Assembly (NCBI RefSeq): GCF_000737715.1
Contig: NZ_JPRN01000001.1
Span: 186,001-250,000 of the forward strand
Source of the DNA: Chryseobacterium sp. JM1
Lineage (GTDB): Bacteria; Bacteroidota; Bacteroidia; Flavobacteriales; Weeksellaceae
Direction of reading: 5' to 3'
Length of the DNA stretch: 64,000 bases
Shown: positions 17,899 to 26,749 of the stretch, one piece after another
Layout of the letters: the number at the start of each line of letters is the position of its first letter
Position numbering within the stretch: the first letter of the stretch is position 1
Translations under genes and position numbers: made by a program
Notes under the pieces: model-generated
What the model was told of the DNA's origin: nothing
The model's database searches: none
What the model saw: the letters and a program-made list of their open reading frames with translations, nothing else

Positions 17899-18432
17899 TT
17901 GAAAAGAAGTTACTTTATCTTCTATGGCTCTGCTGTAGCATATTGTATTAGTATGCTGGCCGCACTGCAGATAGGAAGTCTAAGCACCATATCTTCAACA
18001 GTACAGCAATCTACTGTCTCCTCGTGCTATTCTCATAAAACAGACTGTTTTGAAACCTCTGCAGAGAGTCTAGGAAAAGATAAAAGTGTAAGTTCCACTA
18101 TTGAACCATGTATTTCTGCTGTCAGTAATGTTTCTCCGGAAATGGATACTGATAGAGAACAGCAGAAGAATAAGATGAGTTTCAAAAACGCATATCATAT
18201 GAAAACCGCAAGTGGAGAATCTATTCGTCCTATTTTGGTTCATCATGATTCCTTAAAGAAAATCCTTTCTTTTATGACATCCGATAAGCTGTGTACCAGT
18301 CAGTCTTTAGATCTTTTATATGCTGATATGGAAACTGAGCTATACGGGAAAACAGTCAGATATCCCGCCGGAGATTCTAAAAGTCTGGGAGGTTTTGATT
18401 CTATTATTGAATTTCCGGATAAATTATCTTAA
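17899..18432 (+). CDS. Orphan protein with an N-terminal membrane segment
   Basis: I do not recognise this protein. The frame is open from 17851, but that point lies inside the promoter, so translation must start downstream. The best candidate is TTG at 17899, giving 177 residues that begin with KRSYFIFYG and a hydrophobic helix (GSAVAYCISMLAALQIG). The first in-frame ATG (17953) would give 159 residues and lose most of that helix. The rest is polar with scattered cysteines, a Ser-rich stretch and a more ordered C-terminal half (PILVHHDSLKKILSF). It lies alone between the rplL terminator and the YadA-like gene. The function is unknown. Confidence 0.55.
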   Translation: MKRSYFIFYGSAVAYCISMLAALQIGSLSTISSTVQQSTVSSCYSHKTDCFETSAESLGKDKSVSSTIEPCISAVSNVSPEMDTDREQQKNKMSFKNAYHMKTASGESIRPILVHHDSLKKILSFMTSDKLCTSQSLDLLYADMETELYGKTVRYPAGDSKSLGGFDSIIEFPDKLS

Positions 18433-18569
18433 TCCTACCGCAGGCACACTACATCCGTCCACTTTAACGAAAATAAACATTTTCCGCTCCTGAACAGAGT
18501 GTAAAAAGAACCTGTATGCCTCTTCTGAACAAATGAAACACACACAAAAAAAGACAAATATCACTAAAA

Positions 18570-19742
18570 ATGAAAAACAGATTATTGACGCTCGCGGCTT
18601 TATCCTTTTATATTGGGATAAACGCACAAGTAGGAATTAATACGAACCTGGGCCAGGCCACCCTGGATGTGGTTGGGTCTCCTTCGGTGACAACGAAAAT
18701 GGATGGGATTATTGCTCCCAGACTGACTGAGACAGAGCTGAATAAAAAAACATATGGAGCGCCTCAGACAGGAGCGTTGGTCTATGTGACACTGGCAGAC
18801 ATTGCTCCGGCTGGACAGACGGTAAATATTACCACTCCGGGATATTATTATTTCGATGGAACACAGTGGCAAAAACAAACAGGAACAGAATGGCAGGTGA
18901 AAGGAAATGCCAGCGGTGAAATTTCTACATCAGCAGAGGTTTTGGGAGCTGCACCGGCTTCCGCTAATTATCTGGGAACTAAAGGAACTGCTGATCTTGT
19001 TATGATCACGGCCAATAAAGTGCATGCGGTTCTGGATGCTGCAGGAGGTTTGTCAGGAGGAGGTGAAAATGCTTCCGGCCTTTCATGGGGTAGTACGAAT
19101 GTAATTAATACTACTTCAAATAACATAGCGCTGGGAAGAGGGAATACAGCGACTGCCTCAGCAGCCAATTTCCCTGGAGTTGCCATCGGATCAGCAAATG
19201 TAGTGAGCAGCGGAGGGAAAGCCTTTGGTGCCGGAAATACAGCAATATCTGCCAATAATTTCGCTTTCGGAGGATTTAACAAAACGGGAAACTCTGTAGC
19301 GGTTGCCGTGGGGTATTCCAATGATGCTTCAGGGGGAGGTTTTGCTTTTGGAGCCAATAATACGGTCACTCTGAATAATTTCGCTTTTGGTAGTAATAAC
19401 ACAGTAGGTGGAACAGGTTCTATTGCCATTGGAATTGGCGGAACCTCCACGGGTAGCCAGTCTACATATGCCAATACCACGCAGGTGTTTTCCGGACAGG
19501 GCGCTGCAGGGACAGCCCTTACTGATGTGGGAATCAACATGATTCCGAATTCTACAAACTATGCAGATCTGGAAGTAAGCAAGGCAGTTCAAATCAAGTC
19601 TACTGCTACGAGACCTACCTGTGATGCCAGTAATGCAGGATCCATCATTTATGAGGTAACGACTGTGCTGGGTGTAACCTCTGGTAATTTCGTTGGCTGC
19701 AGACAGTCCAGCGCTACCACTTACGGATGGCAGAATTTATAA
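18570..19742 (+). CDS. Secreted beta-roll protein with YadA-head-like repeats
   Basis: A 390-residue protein. The signal peptide is followed by QVGINTNLGQATLDVVG, the same mature opening as the cluster at 11282-13236. Residues about 170-300 carry repeats of 14-16 residues such as NNFAFGSNNTV, SVAVAVGYSNDAS and GFAFGANNTV. This is the left-handed beta-roll pattern of trimeric autotransporter heads. There is no YadA membrane anchor. The C-terminus (DASNAGSIIYE, then FVGCRQSS) resembles the ends of flavobacterial fibre-like surface proteins. It is probably a trimeric adhesin or fibre. It lies 39 bp before the next gene and is likely co-transcribed with it. Confidence 0.8.
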   Translation: MKNRLLTLAALSFYIGINAQVGINTNLGQATLDVVGSPSVTTKMDGIIAPRLTETELNKKTYGAPQTGALVYVTLADIAPAGQTVNITTPGYYYFDGTQWQKQTGTEWQVKGNASGEISTSAEVLGAAPASANYLGTKGTADLVMITANKVHAVLDAAGGLSGGGENASGLSWGSTNVINTTSNNIALGRGNTATASAANFPGVAIGSANVVSSGGKAFGAGNTAISANNFAFGGFNKTGNSVAVAVGYSNDASGGGFAFGANNTVTLNNFAFGSNNTVGGTGSIAIGIGGTSTGSQSTYANTTQVFSGQGAAGTALTDVGINMIPNSTNYADLEVSKAVQIKSTATRPTCDASNAGSIIYEVTTVLGVTSGNFVGCRQSSATTYGWQNL

Positions 19743-19781
19743 AAGAAAACACAAACTTTAACATAAAACAAAAACAAAACA

Positions 19782-22379
19782 ATGGCAAAAAAATTATTCG
19801 ATAGATTGGCGGCGATACTCATGGTCTTCATGATGTCTGCAGCATTATCTGCTCAAAAAGGGTACGAACCTATCCGTGGGATGGGGGTAGAGGCAAAACC
19901 TGTGAACAATTCAGGAATCTGTCTGGCGTGTTATAGTGGAAGCATGAATCCGGTAGTGGATGCAAACCTGGATAACAGCGTAAGCATGGGGAATTTTGCT
20001 TCTCTTTTAAGTGGAAATGGTATTTCTGTAAAGAATACAAACGCAATGTATCCAGCGGGATATATTACCGGATTTAACGTTGACCTTGGAACAAGTTTCA
20101 TTACAGTAGACTTGCTAAGCTCTCTAAGAATCAGTACCTATAAAAATGGTGTGCTTCAGGAAACAACCAGCAGCAGTACCTTATTATCTGTTCCTGCATT
20201 CGGAGGAAGCAAGAACAGAATTTTTCTTCATTTAAAAACAACAAAGGAATTTAATGAAGTAAGATTATATCAAACGAATGCATTGTCTGTATTCAGTTCA
20301 ATGAATGTGTATTATGCATTTGCATTCGATCCTGCCAAAGTGCCTGTTGACCAAAATGGTATCTGTGATGATATCATTGCGGGAAGTGGTGTAGACGGGA
20401 ACGTATCGGGAAGCAGTAGTTTCCTGGCTCCGCTTTCGTTCATCCAGAATAAAGAAAGAATCGGAGACGGTGACAAAAACTCTTATGGATCTGTTGTCTT
20501 GCCTGTGGGTCTTCTTGGATCTTATTCAGTAGGCGTATTGGACAAAAACCAAGTTTATCCGGCTGGTAACAAAACCGGTTTTGTGATTTCTCCTGATGAT
20601 GAAGGGAAGCTGTTAAGTGCAGAATTCCTTAAAAATATTACAGTAGAAACGTATTTATATGGTCAGCTTCAGGATTCCAAAACATTATTTGATGGAGGAG
20701 GACTGATTAATATTAAAGTTTTAGGATTCGGTTCAGGAAAACAGAAAGTTACATTGACTTCTTCCAAACCTTTTAACGAAGTACGTTTGAAAATTACTCA
20801 GACTTTAGGAGTTAATTTAGGATCTCTGAAAGTGTACTATGCATTTGAAGAGCCTGCTTCTTGTGACTGTAATGATAAAATTCAGACCAGTGGTTCTGCT
20901 ATTCCGGGGAATATTGTGACCGGATCTAACTGGACTTCAGGACCTGGATTTTTAGGTCTTATTTTAGCGAAAATGACAAATGCGTCAGCTATTGTAGATA
21001 CCAATACTTCTAATTATGCAACGGCAACACTTCCTGCAGCTTCATTTTTGAGCATATTCTCGGCTTATGCTACGGTAGGTACTAATACTTTGCTTCCTGC
21101 CAATACGTATGCAGGATTTACATTGGAAAAAGCGGCTAACCTGATCGGGGTAAGTGTGCTTGAAAATATTACGGTAACGCTTTACAACAATAATACACAA
21201 ACGGATAGTTTTACAAGTACCGGAAGTTTGATCAGTGGAAATTTCTTCACGACAGATTCCAATAAATTCTATGTGGGAGGAAAATCTACAAAACCATTCA
21301 ACCGTATTAAGGTGACTTTCTACAGTGGTACAGGAGTACGTATCCCTCAAAACTATAATATCTACAATGCTTTTGCGAGCAGAGATGATGATAATGATGG
21401 TGTTCCTAACTGTTTTGACCAATGTCCAAACGGTAATGACAGTATTGACTTAAACGGAAACGGTATTCCTGACTGTGCAGAAGGATGTACGGCTGTCAAT
21501 GACAAATCGCCTACACTGGATACAGATGGAGACGGTATTAAGGATGCTTGTGACCTTGATTCTGATAATGATGGAATTCCAGATGCGTTAGAAGATCTTG
21601 ACAGAAATGGTAAATTTGAAGATGATGATACAGAAGGAGTATTTGGACCTGTTCAGGTACTGGGAGACGGAATTGCGGCTTATCTGGATCTTGATTCTGA
21701 TAATGATGGAATCTTAGATTTATTTGAATCCGGTATTCCAACATCGGTGATCAACCAGATTGATACAGACCGTAACGGTATTATTGATAAAGGTGTTGCA
21801 GTAGGCGCTAACGGTATTGCAGATATCTTAGAAACTTCTCCGGATTCAGGAATCTTGAAATACCCTCTGAAAAATACAGACGGTGATGATAAACCGGATT
21901 TCGTGGATTTGAATTCAAACGGAATTGATTTTGACCTGTACGCTATTGGTAAAGGAGATCTTGATGATTTTGGAGCAGGATTTATTTCCAGAATTGTAGA
22001 TCTTGACAAAGACGGTATTCAGGCAGTTGTAGATACAGATCTTGTGAATAGAGGAGCGCCAAATTCTCCACTTTCACCTTATGCTACTCTGTTGAAAAAC
22101 GCTCAGATGAAGTCTGGAAAAGGAATCGATGCTGATATTACAGAAAAGGCTAATGATATTAAAGTATATCCAAACCCTGTAAAATCTGGTGAAAACCTTA
22201 ATGTAAGATCTGAAGAAAACGGTGTTTATACCTTATTCTCTGCTCAGGGGCAGTTGATCAGATCAGATAAATTCTCAGGTAATGCTGAAATCAATACGGC
22301 TTCACTTCCGGCTGGAATCTATGTTGTAAAAATAGAAACTAAGTCAACCGTGAAATCTTATAAGATCATTGTGAAGTAA
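19782..22379 (+). CDS. Large T9SS surface protein: triplicated domain plus calcium-binding repeats
   Basis: An 865-residue protein. A signal peptide is followed by three homologous beta-rich domains of about 165 residues (roughly 30-185, 190-355 and 360-530). They share YPAGxxTGF, an ITVxTYxxGxLQ-like strand, KPFNEVRL and VYYAF. Residues about 530-720 contain Asp/Asn-rich thrombospondin type 3-like repeats (DTDGDGIKDACDLDSDNDGI) that should bind calcium. The end (about 788-865) is a type A sorting domain: VYPNPVKSGENLNV, then PAGIYVVKIE. It is probably a T9SS-exported, surface-anchored protein working with the neighbouring beta-roll protein. The three-fold domain is not one I can name. Confidence 0.88.
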   Translation: MAKKLFDRLAAILMVFMMSAALSAQKGYEPIRGMGVEAKPVNNSGICLACYSGSMNPVVDANLDNSVSMGNFASLLSGNGISVKNTNAMYPAGYITGFNVDLGTSFITVDLLSSLRISTYKNGVLQETTSSSTLLSVPAFGGSKNRIFLHLKTTKEFNEVRLYQTNALSVFSSMNVYYAFAFDPAKVPVDQNGICDDIIAGSGVDGNVSGSSSFLAPLSFIQNKERIGDGDKNSYGSVVLPVGLLGSYSVGVLDKNQVYPAGNKTGFVISPDDEGKLLSAEFLKNITVETYLYGQLQDSKTLFDGGGLINIKVLGFGSGKQKVTLTSSKPFNEVRLKITQTLGVNLGSLKVYYAFEEPASCDCNDKIQTSGSAIPGNIVTGSNWTSGPGFLGLILAKMTNASAIVDTNTSNYATATLPAASFLSIFSAYATVGTNTLLPANTYAGFTLEKAANLIGVSVLENITVTLYNNNTQTDSFTSTGSLISGNFFTTDSNKFYVGGKSTKPFNRIKVTFYSGTGVRIPQNYNIYNAFASRDDDNDGVPNCFDQCPNGNDSIDLNGNGIPDCAEGCTAVNDKSPTLDTDGDGIKDACDLDSDNDGIPDALEDLDRNGKFEDDDTEGVFGPVQVLGDGIAAYLDLDSDNDGILDLFESGIPTSVINQIDTDRNGIIDKGVAVGANGIADILETSPDSGILKYPLKNTDGDDKPDFVDLNSNGIDFDLYAIGKGDLDDFGAGFISRIVDLDKDGIQAVVDTDLVNRGAPNSPLSPYATLLKNAQMKSGKGIDADITEKANDIKVYPNPVKSGENLNVRSEENGVYTLFSAQGQLIRSDKFSGNAEINTASLPAGIYVVKIETKSTVKSYKIIVK

Positions 22380-22399
22380 TTTCTCATAATCTATACATG

Positions 22400-22430
22400 A
22401 AAGGCCGTCCCTCAGGGACGGCCTTTCTTA
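22400..22430 (+). terminator. Terminator after the 865-residue protein gene
   Basis: A perfect 12-bp stem AAAGGCCGTCCC/GGGACGGCCTTT with a 3-nt loop. Confidence 0.88.
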
Positions 22431-22469
22431 TGTAAATATGTTTAACGTTCTCAAAATGAAGCGGTTTTA

Positions 22470-22501
22470 TTTGTCTATGTGGATAAGTTTTTGTACCTTT
22501 G
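22470..22501 (+). promoter_or_regulatory. rpoBC promoter
   Basis: TTTG (22470-22473), 20 bp, then TACCTTTG (22494-22501). It gives rpoBC an independent promoter with an unusually long leader of about 330 nt. Confidence 0.72.
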
Positions 22502-22532
22502 TCCCTCTTTTGGCGCGAATCATTGTACGAAA

Positions 22533-22667
22533 ATCTATAAAATACTGGAAATCAGCTCTTTCATCAAAATAATGAAAGGGATTTCTCGTATATAGATACT
22601 GCGGCTCATTCCGCCTTAAAAGTAATAAAAATATTTTGCATTACGCTGTGAAAAGATATACCAGCGT
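22533..22667 (+). ncRNA. Folded 5' leader of rpoB (candidate cis-regulatory RNA)
   Basis: Three hairpins can be read. The first is a co-linear compound stem: ATCTATA/TATAGAT (22533-22539 with 22591-22597), then GAAATC/GATTTC, then CTTTCAT/ATGAAAG closing a 7-nt loop (22558-22578). The second is GCGG/CCGC (22601-22614). The third is ACGCTG/CAGCGT (22643-22667). No T-run follows, so it is not a simple terminator. It may control rpoB translation or transcript stability. Confidence 0.5.
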
Positions 22668-22683
22668 TGCAGTTAGAAGTTAG

Positions 22684-22790
22684 ATCAAAGACTTTCTAGA
22701 ATAAAGAACAAAGAATAAAGACCGATAATTGCGCCAAAATTTTCCCACTTATTCTTCTCTTTTTCCTCTTTTATCTTTTTGTCTTCTTCT
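22684..22790. repeat. Heptamer-arm inverted repeat before rpoB
   Basis: The left arm contains AAAGAAC, AAAGAAT, AAAGACC in tandem. The right arm (22747-22789) is pyrimidine-rich with the phase TTnnnCT repeated every 7 bp. The arms are complementary imperfectly. It lies in the rpoB leader, about 50 bp before the start codon. Confidence 0.5.
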
Positions 22791-22840
22791 GATATTTTTG
22801 AATGAATCAAAATATTTTTTAACCCTTTCTTAAAAGTTTT

Positions 22841-25800
22841 ATGAGTAAAACAACAGCAACAACAAGGGGGAATCAGAGAATTAACTTCTCATCAGCAAAA
22901 GGAAAAATTATCACTCCTGACTTCCTGGACATCCAGTTAGAGTCTTTCAGAGATTTTTTCCAGCTTGATACCCTTCCAGAAGACAGAACAGACGAAGGTT
23001 TATACAGAACCTTCCAGGAAAACTTCCCAATTACCGATTCTAGAAATCAGTTTGTATTGGAATTCCTTGATTATCTGGTAGATTCTCCACGTTATTCAAT
23101 TAACGAGTGTGTGGAAAGAGGATTGACGTATTCCGTTCCTCTTAAAGCAAGACTTAAATTGTATTGTACAGACCCTGAGCACGAGGATTTCCAAACGGTG
23201 GTTCAGGATGTGTATTTAGGCCCGGTTCCTTATATGACGCCTAGTGGATCTTTCATCATCAACGGTGCTGAGAGAGTTATCGTTACGCAGCTTCACCGTT
23301 CACCTGGTGTATTCTTCGGACAGACTTACCACGCTAACGGAACTAAACTGTACTATTCAAGAATTATCCCTTTCAAAGGATCTTGGATGGAATTTACGAC
23401 AGATATCAACAGCGTAATGTATGCTTATATCGACCGTAAGAAAAAGTTACCATTAACTACTCTGTTAAGAGCGATCGGTTATGAGTCTGATAAGGATATC
23501 CTTCAGATCTTCGACCTTGCTGAAGAAGTGAAAGTTTCTAAAGCTGCCCTTAAAAAAGTGGAAGGAAGAACATTGGCTGCGAGAGTATTGAACACTTGGT
23601 TCGAGGATTTCGTAGACGAAGATACAGGTGAAGTGGTTTCTATCGAAAGAAACGAAATCATCTTAGACAGAGAAACTATTCTTGAAAAAGAACATTTAGA
23701 TCTTATTCTTGATGCTGGTGTGAAATCTATCCTGATTCACAAAGAAAACAGCAATGAATTCTCTATCATCCAGAATACATTACAGAAAGACCCTACGAAC
23801 TCTGAAAAAGAAGCAGTAGAGTACATCTACCGTCAGTTAAGAAATGCAGATCCACCAGATGAGGAAACAGCAAGAGGAATCATTGAAAAATTATTCTTCT
23901 CTGAACAGAGATATTCATTAGGTGAAGTAGGACGTTACAGACTAAACAAAAAGTTAAGCCTAAACATCCCAACTACAACTGAAGTTCTTACAAAAGAAGA
24001 TATCATTGCGATTGTAAGACACTTAATTGAGTTAGTAAACTCAAAAACTGATGTGGATGATATTGACCACTTATCAAACAGAAGAATCAAGACTGTTGGA
24101 GAGCAGTTAGCAGGACAGTTCGGTGTAGGTCTTTCAAGAATTGCAAGAACAATCAAGGAAAGAATGAACGTTAGAGATAACGAAATATTTACTCCACTTG
24201 ACCTTGTAAATGCTAAGACATTAACATCAGTAATTAACTCGTTCTTCGGTACCAACCAGCTTTCTCAGTTCATGGACCAGACCAACCCGCTATCAGAGAT
24301 CACGCACAAGCGTAGACTTTCTGCACTAGGGCCTGGTGGTTTATCAAGAGAAAGAGCAGGTTTCGAGGTTCGTGACGTTCACCATACCCACTACGGAAGA
24401 ATTTGTCCGATTGAAACTCCGGAAGGACCAAACATCGGTTTGATTTCATCTCTGGGGATTTATGCTAAGATCAATAACCTTGGTTTCATCGAAACTCCAT
24501 ACAGAAAAGTAGAAAACAGTAAGATCGATCTTTCTGCTGACCCTATTTATCTGAATGCAGAAGACGAAGAAGATAAAGTAATTGCTCAGGCGAACGTAGA
24601 ATTGACTGACAGCGGTGAATTCTTAACAGACAGAATTATCGCAAGACTTGATGGTGACTACCCGGTAGTTGAGCCAGCTCAGGTTAATCTTATCGACGTT
24701 GCACCCAACCAGATCTCTGGTATTTCAGCTTCATTAATTCCATTCCTGGAGCATGATGATGCGAACCGTGCATTGATGGGATCCAACATGATGCGTCAGG
24801 CCGTTCCATTGTTGAAGCCACAAGCTCCAATCGTAGGTACTGGTCTGGAACAGCAGGTTGCTAAAGATTCAAGAATCTTGATCAATGCTGAAGGTACAGG
24901 TCTTGTAGAATATGTAGATGCTGATAGAATCACTATTAAATATGAAAGAAGCGACGACGAAGATTTAGTACAATTCGAGTCTGCTACTAAAACATACAAC
25001 CTTACTAAGTTCAGAAAAACCAACCAGAGTACGACCATTACCCTAAGACCAAACGTAAGAGTAGGTGAGACGGTACAGAAAGGTCAGGTACTTTGCGACG
25101 GTTATGCTACTGAAAACGGAGAGCTAGCTCTTGGTAGAAACTTAGTAGTAGCGTTCATGCCTTGGAAAGGATACAACTTTGAGGATGCAATCGTAATCAA
25201 CGAAAAAGTTGTACGTGAAGACTGGTTTACTTCAATCCACGTAGATGAATATTCTCTTGAAGTTCGTGATACCAAATTAGGTATGGAAGAGCTTACAGCA
25301 GATATTCCAAACGTTTCTGAAGAAGCAACCAAAGATCTTGACGAGAACGGTATGATCAGAATCGGTGCTGAAGTGAAGCCTGGAGATATTATGATCGGTA
25401 AGATCACTCCAAAAGGTGAATCTGACCCGACTCCTGAAGAAAAACTTCTTAGAGCGATTTTCGGTGACAAAGCCGGTGATGTGAAAGATGCTTCATTGAA
25501 AGCAGATTCATCACTAAGAGGTGTTGTGATCAACAAAAAATTGTTCTCTAGAAACATTAAAGATAAAAAGAAGAGAACTGAAGAAAAACTTAAACTTGAA
25601 GAAATTGAAAACACTTACAAGGCTAAGTTTGATGAGTTGAGAAATACTTTAATTGAAAAATTAAACACACTGGTAAGCGGTAAAACTTCTCAGGGAGTTA
25701 CCAATGACCTTGATGAAGAAATCATCGGTAAAGGTGTGAAATTCACTCACAAATTATTGACTTCAGTTGAAGATTACGTTAACGTAAGCGGTGCAGACTG

Positions 25801-26662
25801 GACGGTAGATAACGATAAGAATGAATTGATCAAACAATTGATTCACAATTATAAAATCAAGTTCAATGACATCCAGGGGGTTAAAAACCGTGAGAAATTC
25901 GCAATTTCTATCGGAGATGAGCTTCCGGCTGGTATCATGAAATTGGCTAAAGTATATATCGCTAAGAAACGTAAGTTGAACGTAGGGGATAAAATGGCAG
26001 GACGTCACGGTAACAAAGGTATCGTTTCAAGAATCGTTCGTGAAGAAGATATGCCATTCCTTGAAGACGGAACACCGGTAGATATCGTATTGAATCCACT
26101 AGGGGTACCTTCTCGTATGAACATCGGACAGATCTATGAAACAGTTCTTGGATGGGCTGGTCAGAAACTGGGAATGACGTTCGCTACGCCAATCTTTGAT
26201 GGAGCAACGCTTGATCAGATTACTGAGTACACAGAAAAAGCAGGTCTTCCTAAATTTGGTAACACTCACCTTTATGATGGTGGTACCGGGGAAAGATTTA
26301 CTCAGCCGGCTACGGTAGGGGTAATCTACATGCTGAAACTTGGACACATGGTAGATGATAAGATGCACGCACGTTCTATCGGACCTTACTCACTGATTAC
26401 TCAGCAGCCGTTAGGAGGTAAAGCTCAGTTCGGAGGTCAGAGATTCGGAGAGATGGAGGTTTGGGCTCTTGAGGCATTCGGAGCTTCTAACATCCTGAGA
26501 GAGATCCTGACAGTGAAGTCTGATGACGTGATTGGTAGAGCGAAAACTTATGAAGCTATTGCAAAAGGTGAATCTATGCCTGAACCAGGTATTCCGGAAT
26601 CATTCAATGTATTACTTCACGAGCTACAAGGTCTTGGACTTGATGTAAGACTTGAAGAATAA
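22841..26662 (+). CDS. rpoB: RNA polymerase beta subunit
   Basis: A 1273-residue beta subunit, full length. The rifampicin-pocket segment reads [20 protein letters not shown], followed by [21 protein letters not shown]. The positions equivalent to E. coli Asp516, His526 and Ser531 are wild-type; one nearby residue is Thr where E. coli has Asn518. Downstream lobes ([31 protein letters not shown]) are intact. It forms the catalytic core with the beta' subunit. It is separated from rpoC by 87 bp containing an inverted repeat. Confidence 0.99.
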   Translation: MSKTTATTRGNQRINFSSAKGKIITPDFLDIQLESFRDFFQLDTLPEDRTDEGLYRTFQENFPITDSRNQFVLEFLDYLVDSPRYSINECVERGLTYSVPLKARLKLYCTDPEHEDFQTVVQDVYLGPVPYMTPSGSFIINGAERVIVTQLHRSPGVFFGQTYHANGTKLYYSRIIPFKGSWMEFTTDINSVMYAYIDRKKKLPLTTLLRAIGYESDKDILQIFDLAEEVKVSKAALKKVEGRTLAARVLNTWFEDFVDEDTGEVVSIERNEIILDRETILEKEHLDLILDAGVKSILIHKENSNEFSIIQNTLQKDPTNSEKEAVEYIYRQLRNADPPDEETARGIIEKLFFSEQRYSLGEVGRYRLNKKLSLNIPTTTEVLTKEDIIAIVRHLIELVNSKTDVDDIDHLSNRRIKTVGEQLAGQFGVGLSRIARTIKERMNVRDNEIFTPLDLVNAKTLTSVINSFFGTNQLSQFMDQTNPLSEITHKRRLSALGPGGLSRERAGFEVRDVHHTHYGRICPIETPEGPNIGLISSLGIYAKINNLGFIETPYRKVENSKIDLSADPIYLNAEDEEDKVIAQANVELTDSGEFLTDRIIARLDGDYPVVEPAQVNLIDVAPNQISGISASLIPFLEHDDANRALMGSNMMRQAVPLLKPQAPIVGTGLEQQVAKDSRILINAEGTGLVEYVDADRITIKYERSDDEDLVQFESATKTYNLTKFRKTNQSTTITLRPNVRVGETVQKGQVLCDGYATENGELALGRNLVVAFMPWKGYNFEDAIVINEKVVREDWFTSIHVDEYSLEVRDTKLGMEELTADIPNVSEEATKDLDENGMIRIGAEVKPGDIMIGKITPKGESDPTPEEKLLRAIFGDKAGDVKDASLKADSSLRGVVINKKLFSRNIKDKKKRTEEKLKLEEIENTYKAKFDELRNTLIEKLNTLVSGKTSQGVTNDLDEEIIGKGVKFTHKLLTSVEDYVNVSGADWTVDNDKNELIKQLIHNYKIKFNDIQGVKNREKFAISIGDELPAGIMKLAKVYIAKKRKLNVGDKMAGRHGNKGIVSRIVREEDMPFLEDGTPVDIVLNPLGVPSRMNIGQIYETVLGWAGQKLGMTFATPIFDGATLDQITEYTEKAGLPKFGNTHLYDGGTGERFTQPATVGVIYMLKLGHMVDDKMHARSIGPYSLITQQPLGGKAQFGGQRFGEMEVWALEAFGASNILREILTVKSDDVIGRAKTYEAIAKGESMPEPGIPESFNVLLHELQGLGLDVRLEE

Positions 26663-26664
26663 TT

Positions 26665-26735
26665 GACGAGAGACTTTAAGACACGAGACACGGGACTTAA
26701 AAAGTCTCAAATCTCAAATCTCTTAATCTTTTAAT
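26665..26735. repeat. Heptamer-arm inverted repeat between rpoB and rpoC
   Basis: The left arm carries GACACGA, GACACGG, GACTTAA in register. After a few A residues the right arm carries TCTCAAA, TCTCAAA, TCTCTTA. The arms are imperfectly complementary and fill nearly the whole rpoB-rpoC spacer, so a hairpin should form in the rpoBC mRNA. Confidence 0.6.
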
Positions 26736-26749
26736 CTAAAAACAAAACA

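Noticed and set aside
24255..24420. Possible rifampicin-resistance change in rpoB
   Set aside because: The key positions are wild-type; the single Thr for Asn difference is not evidence of resistance.
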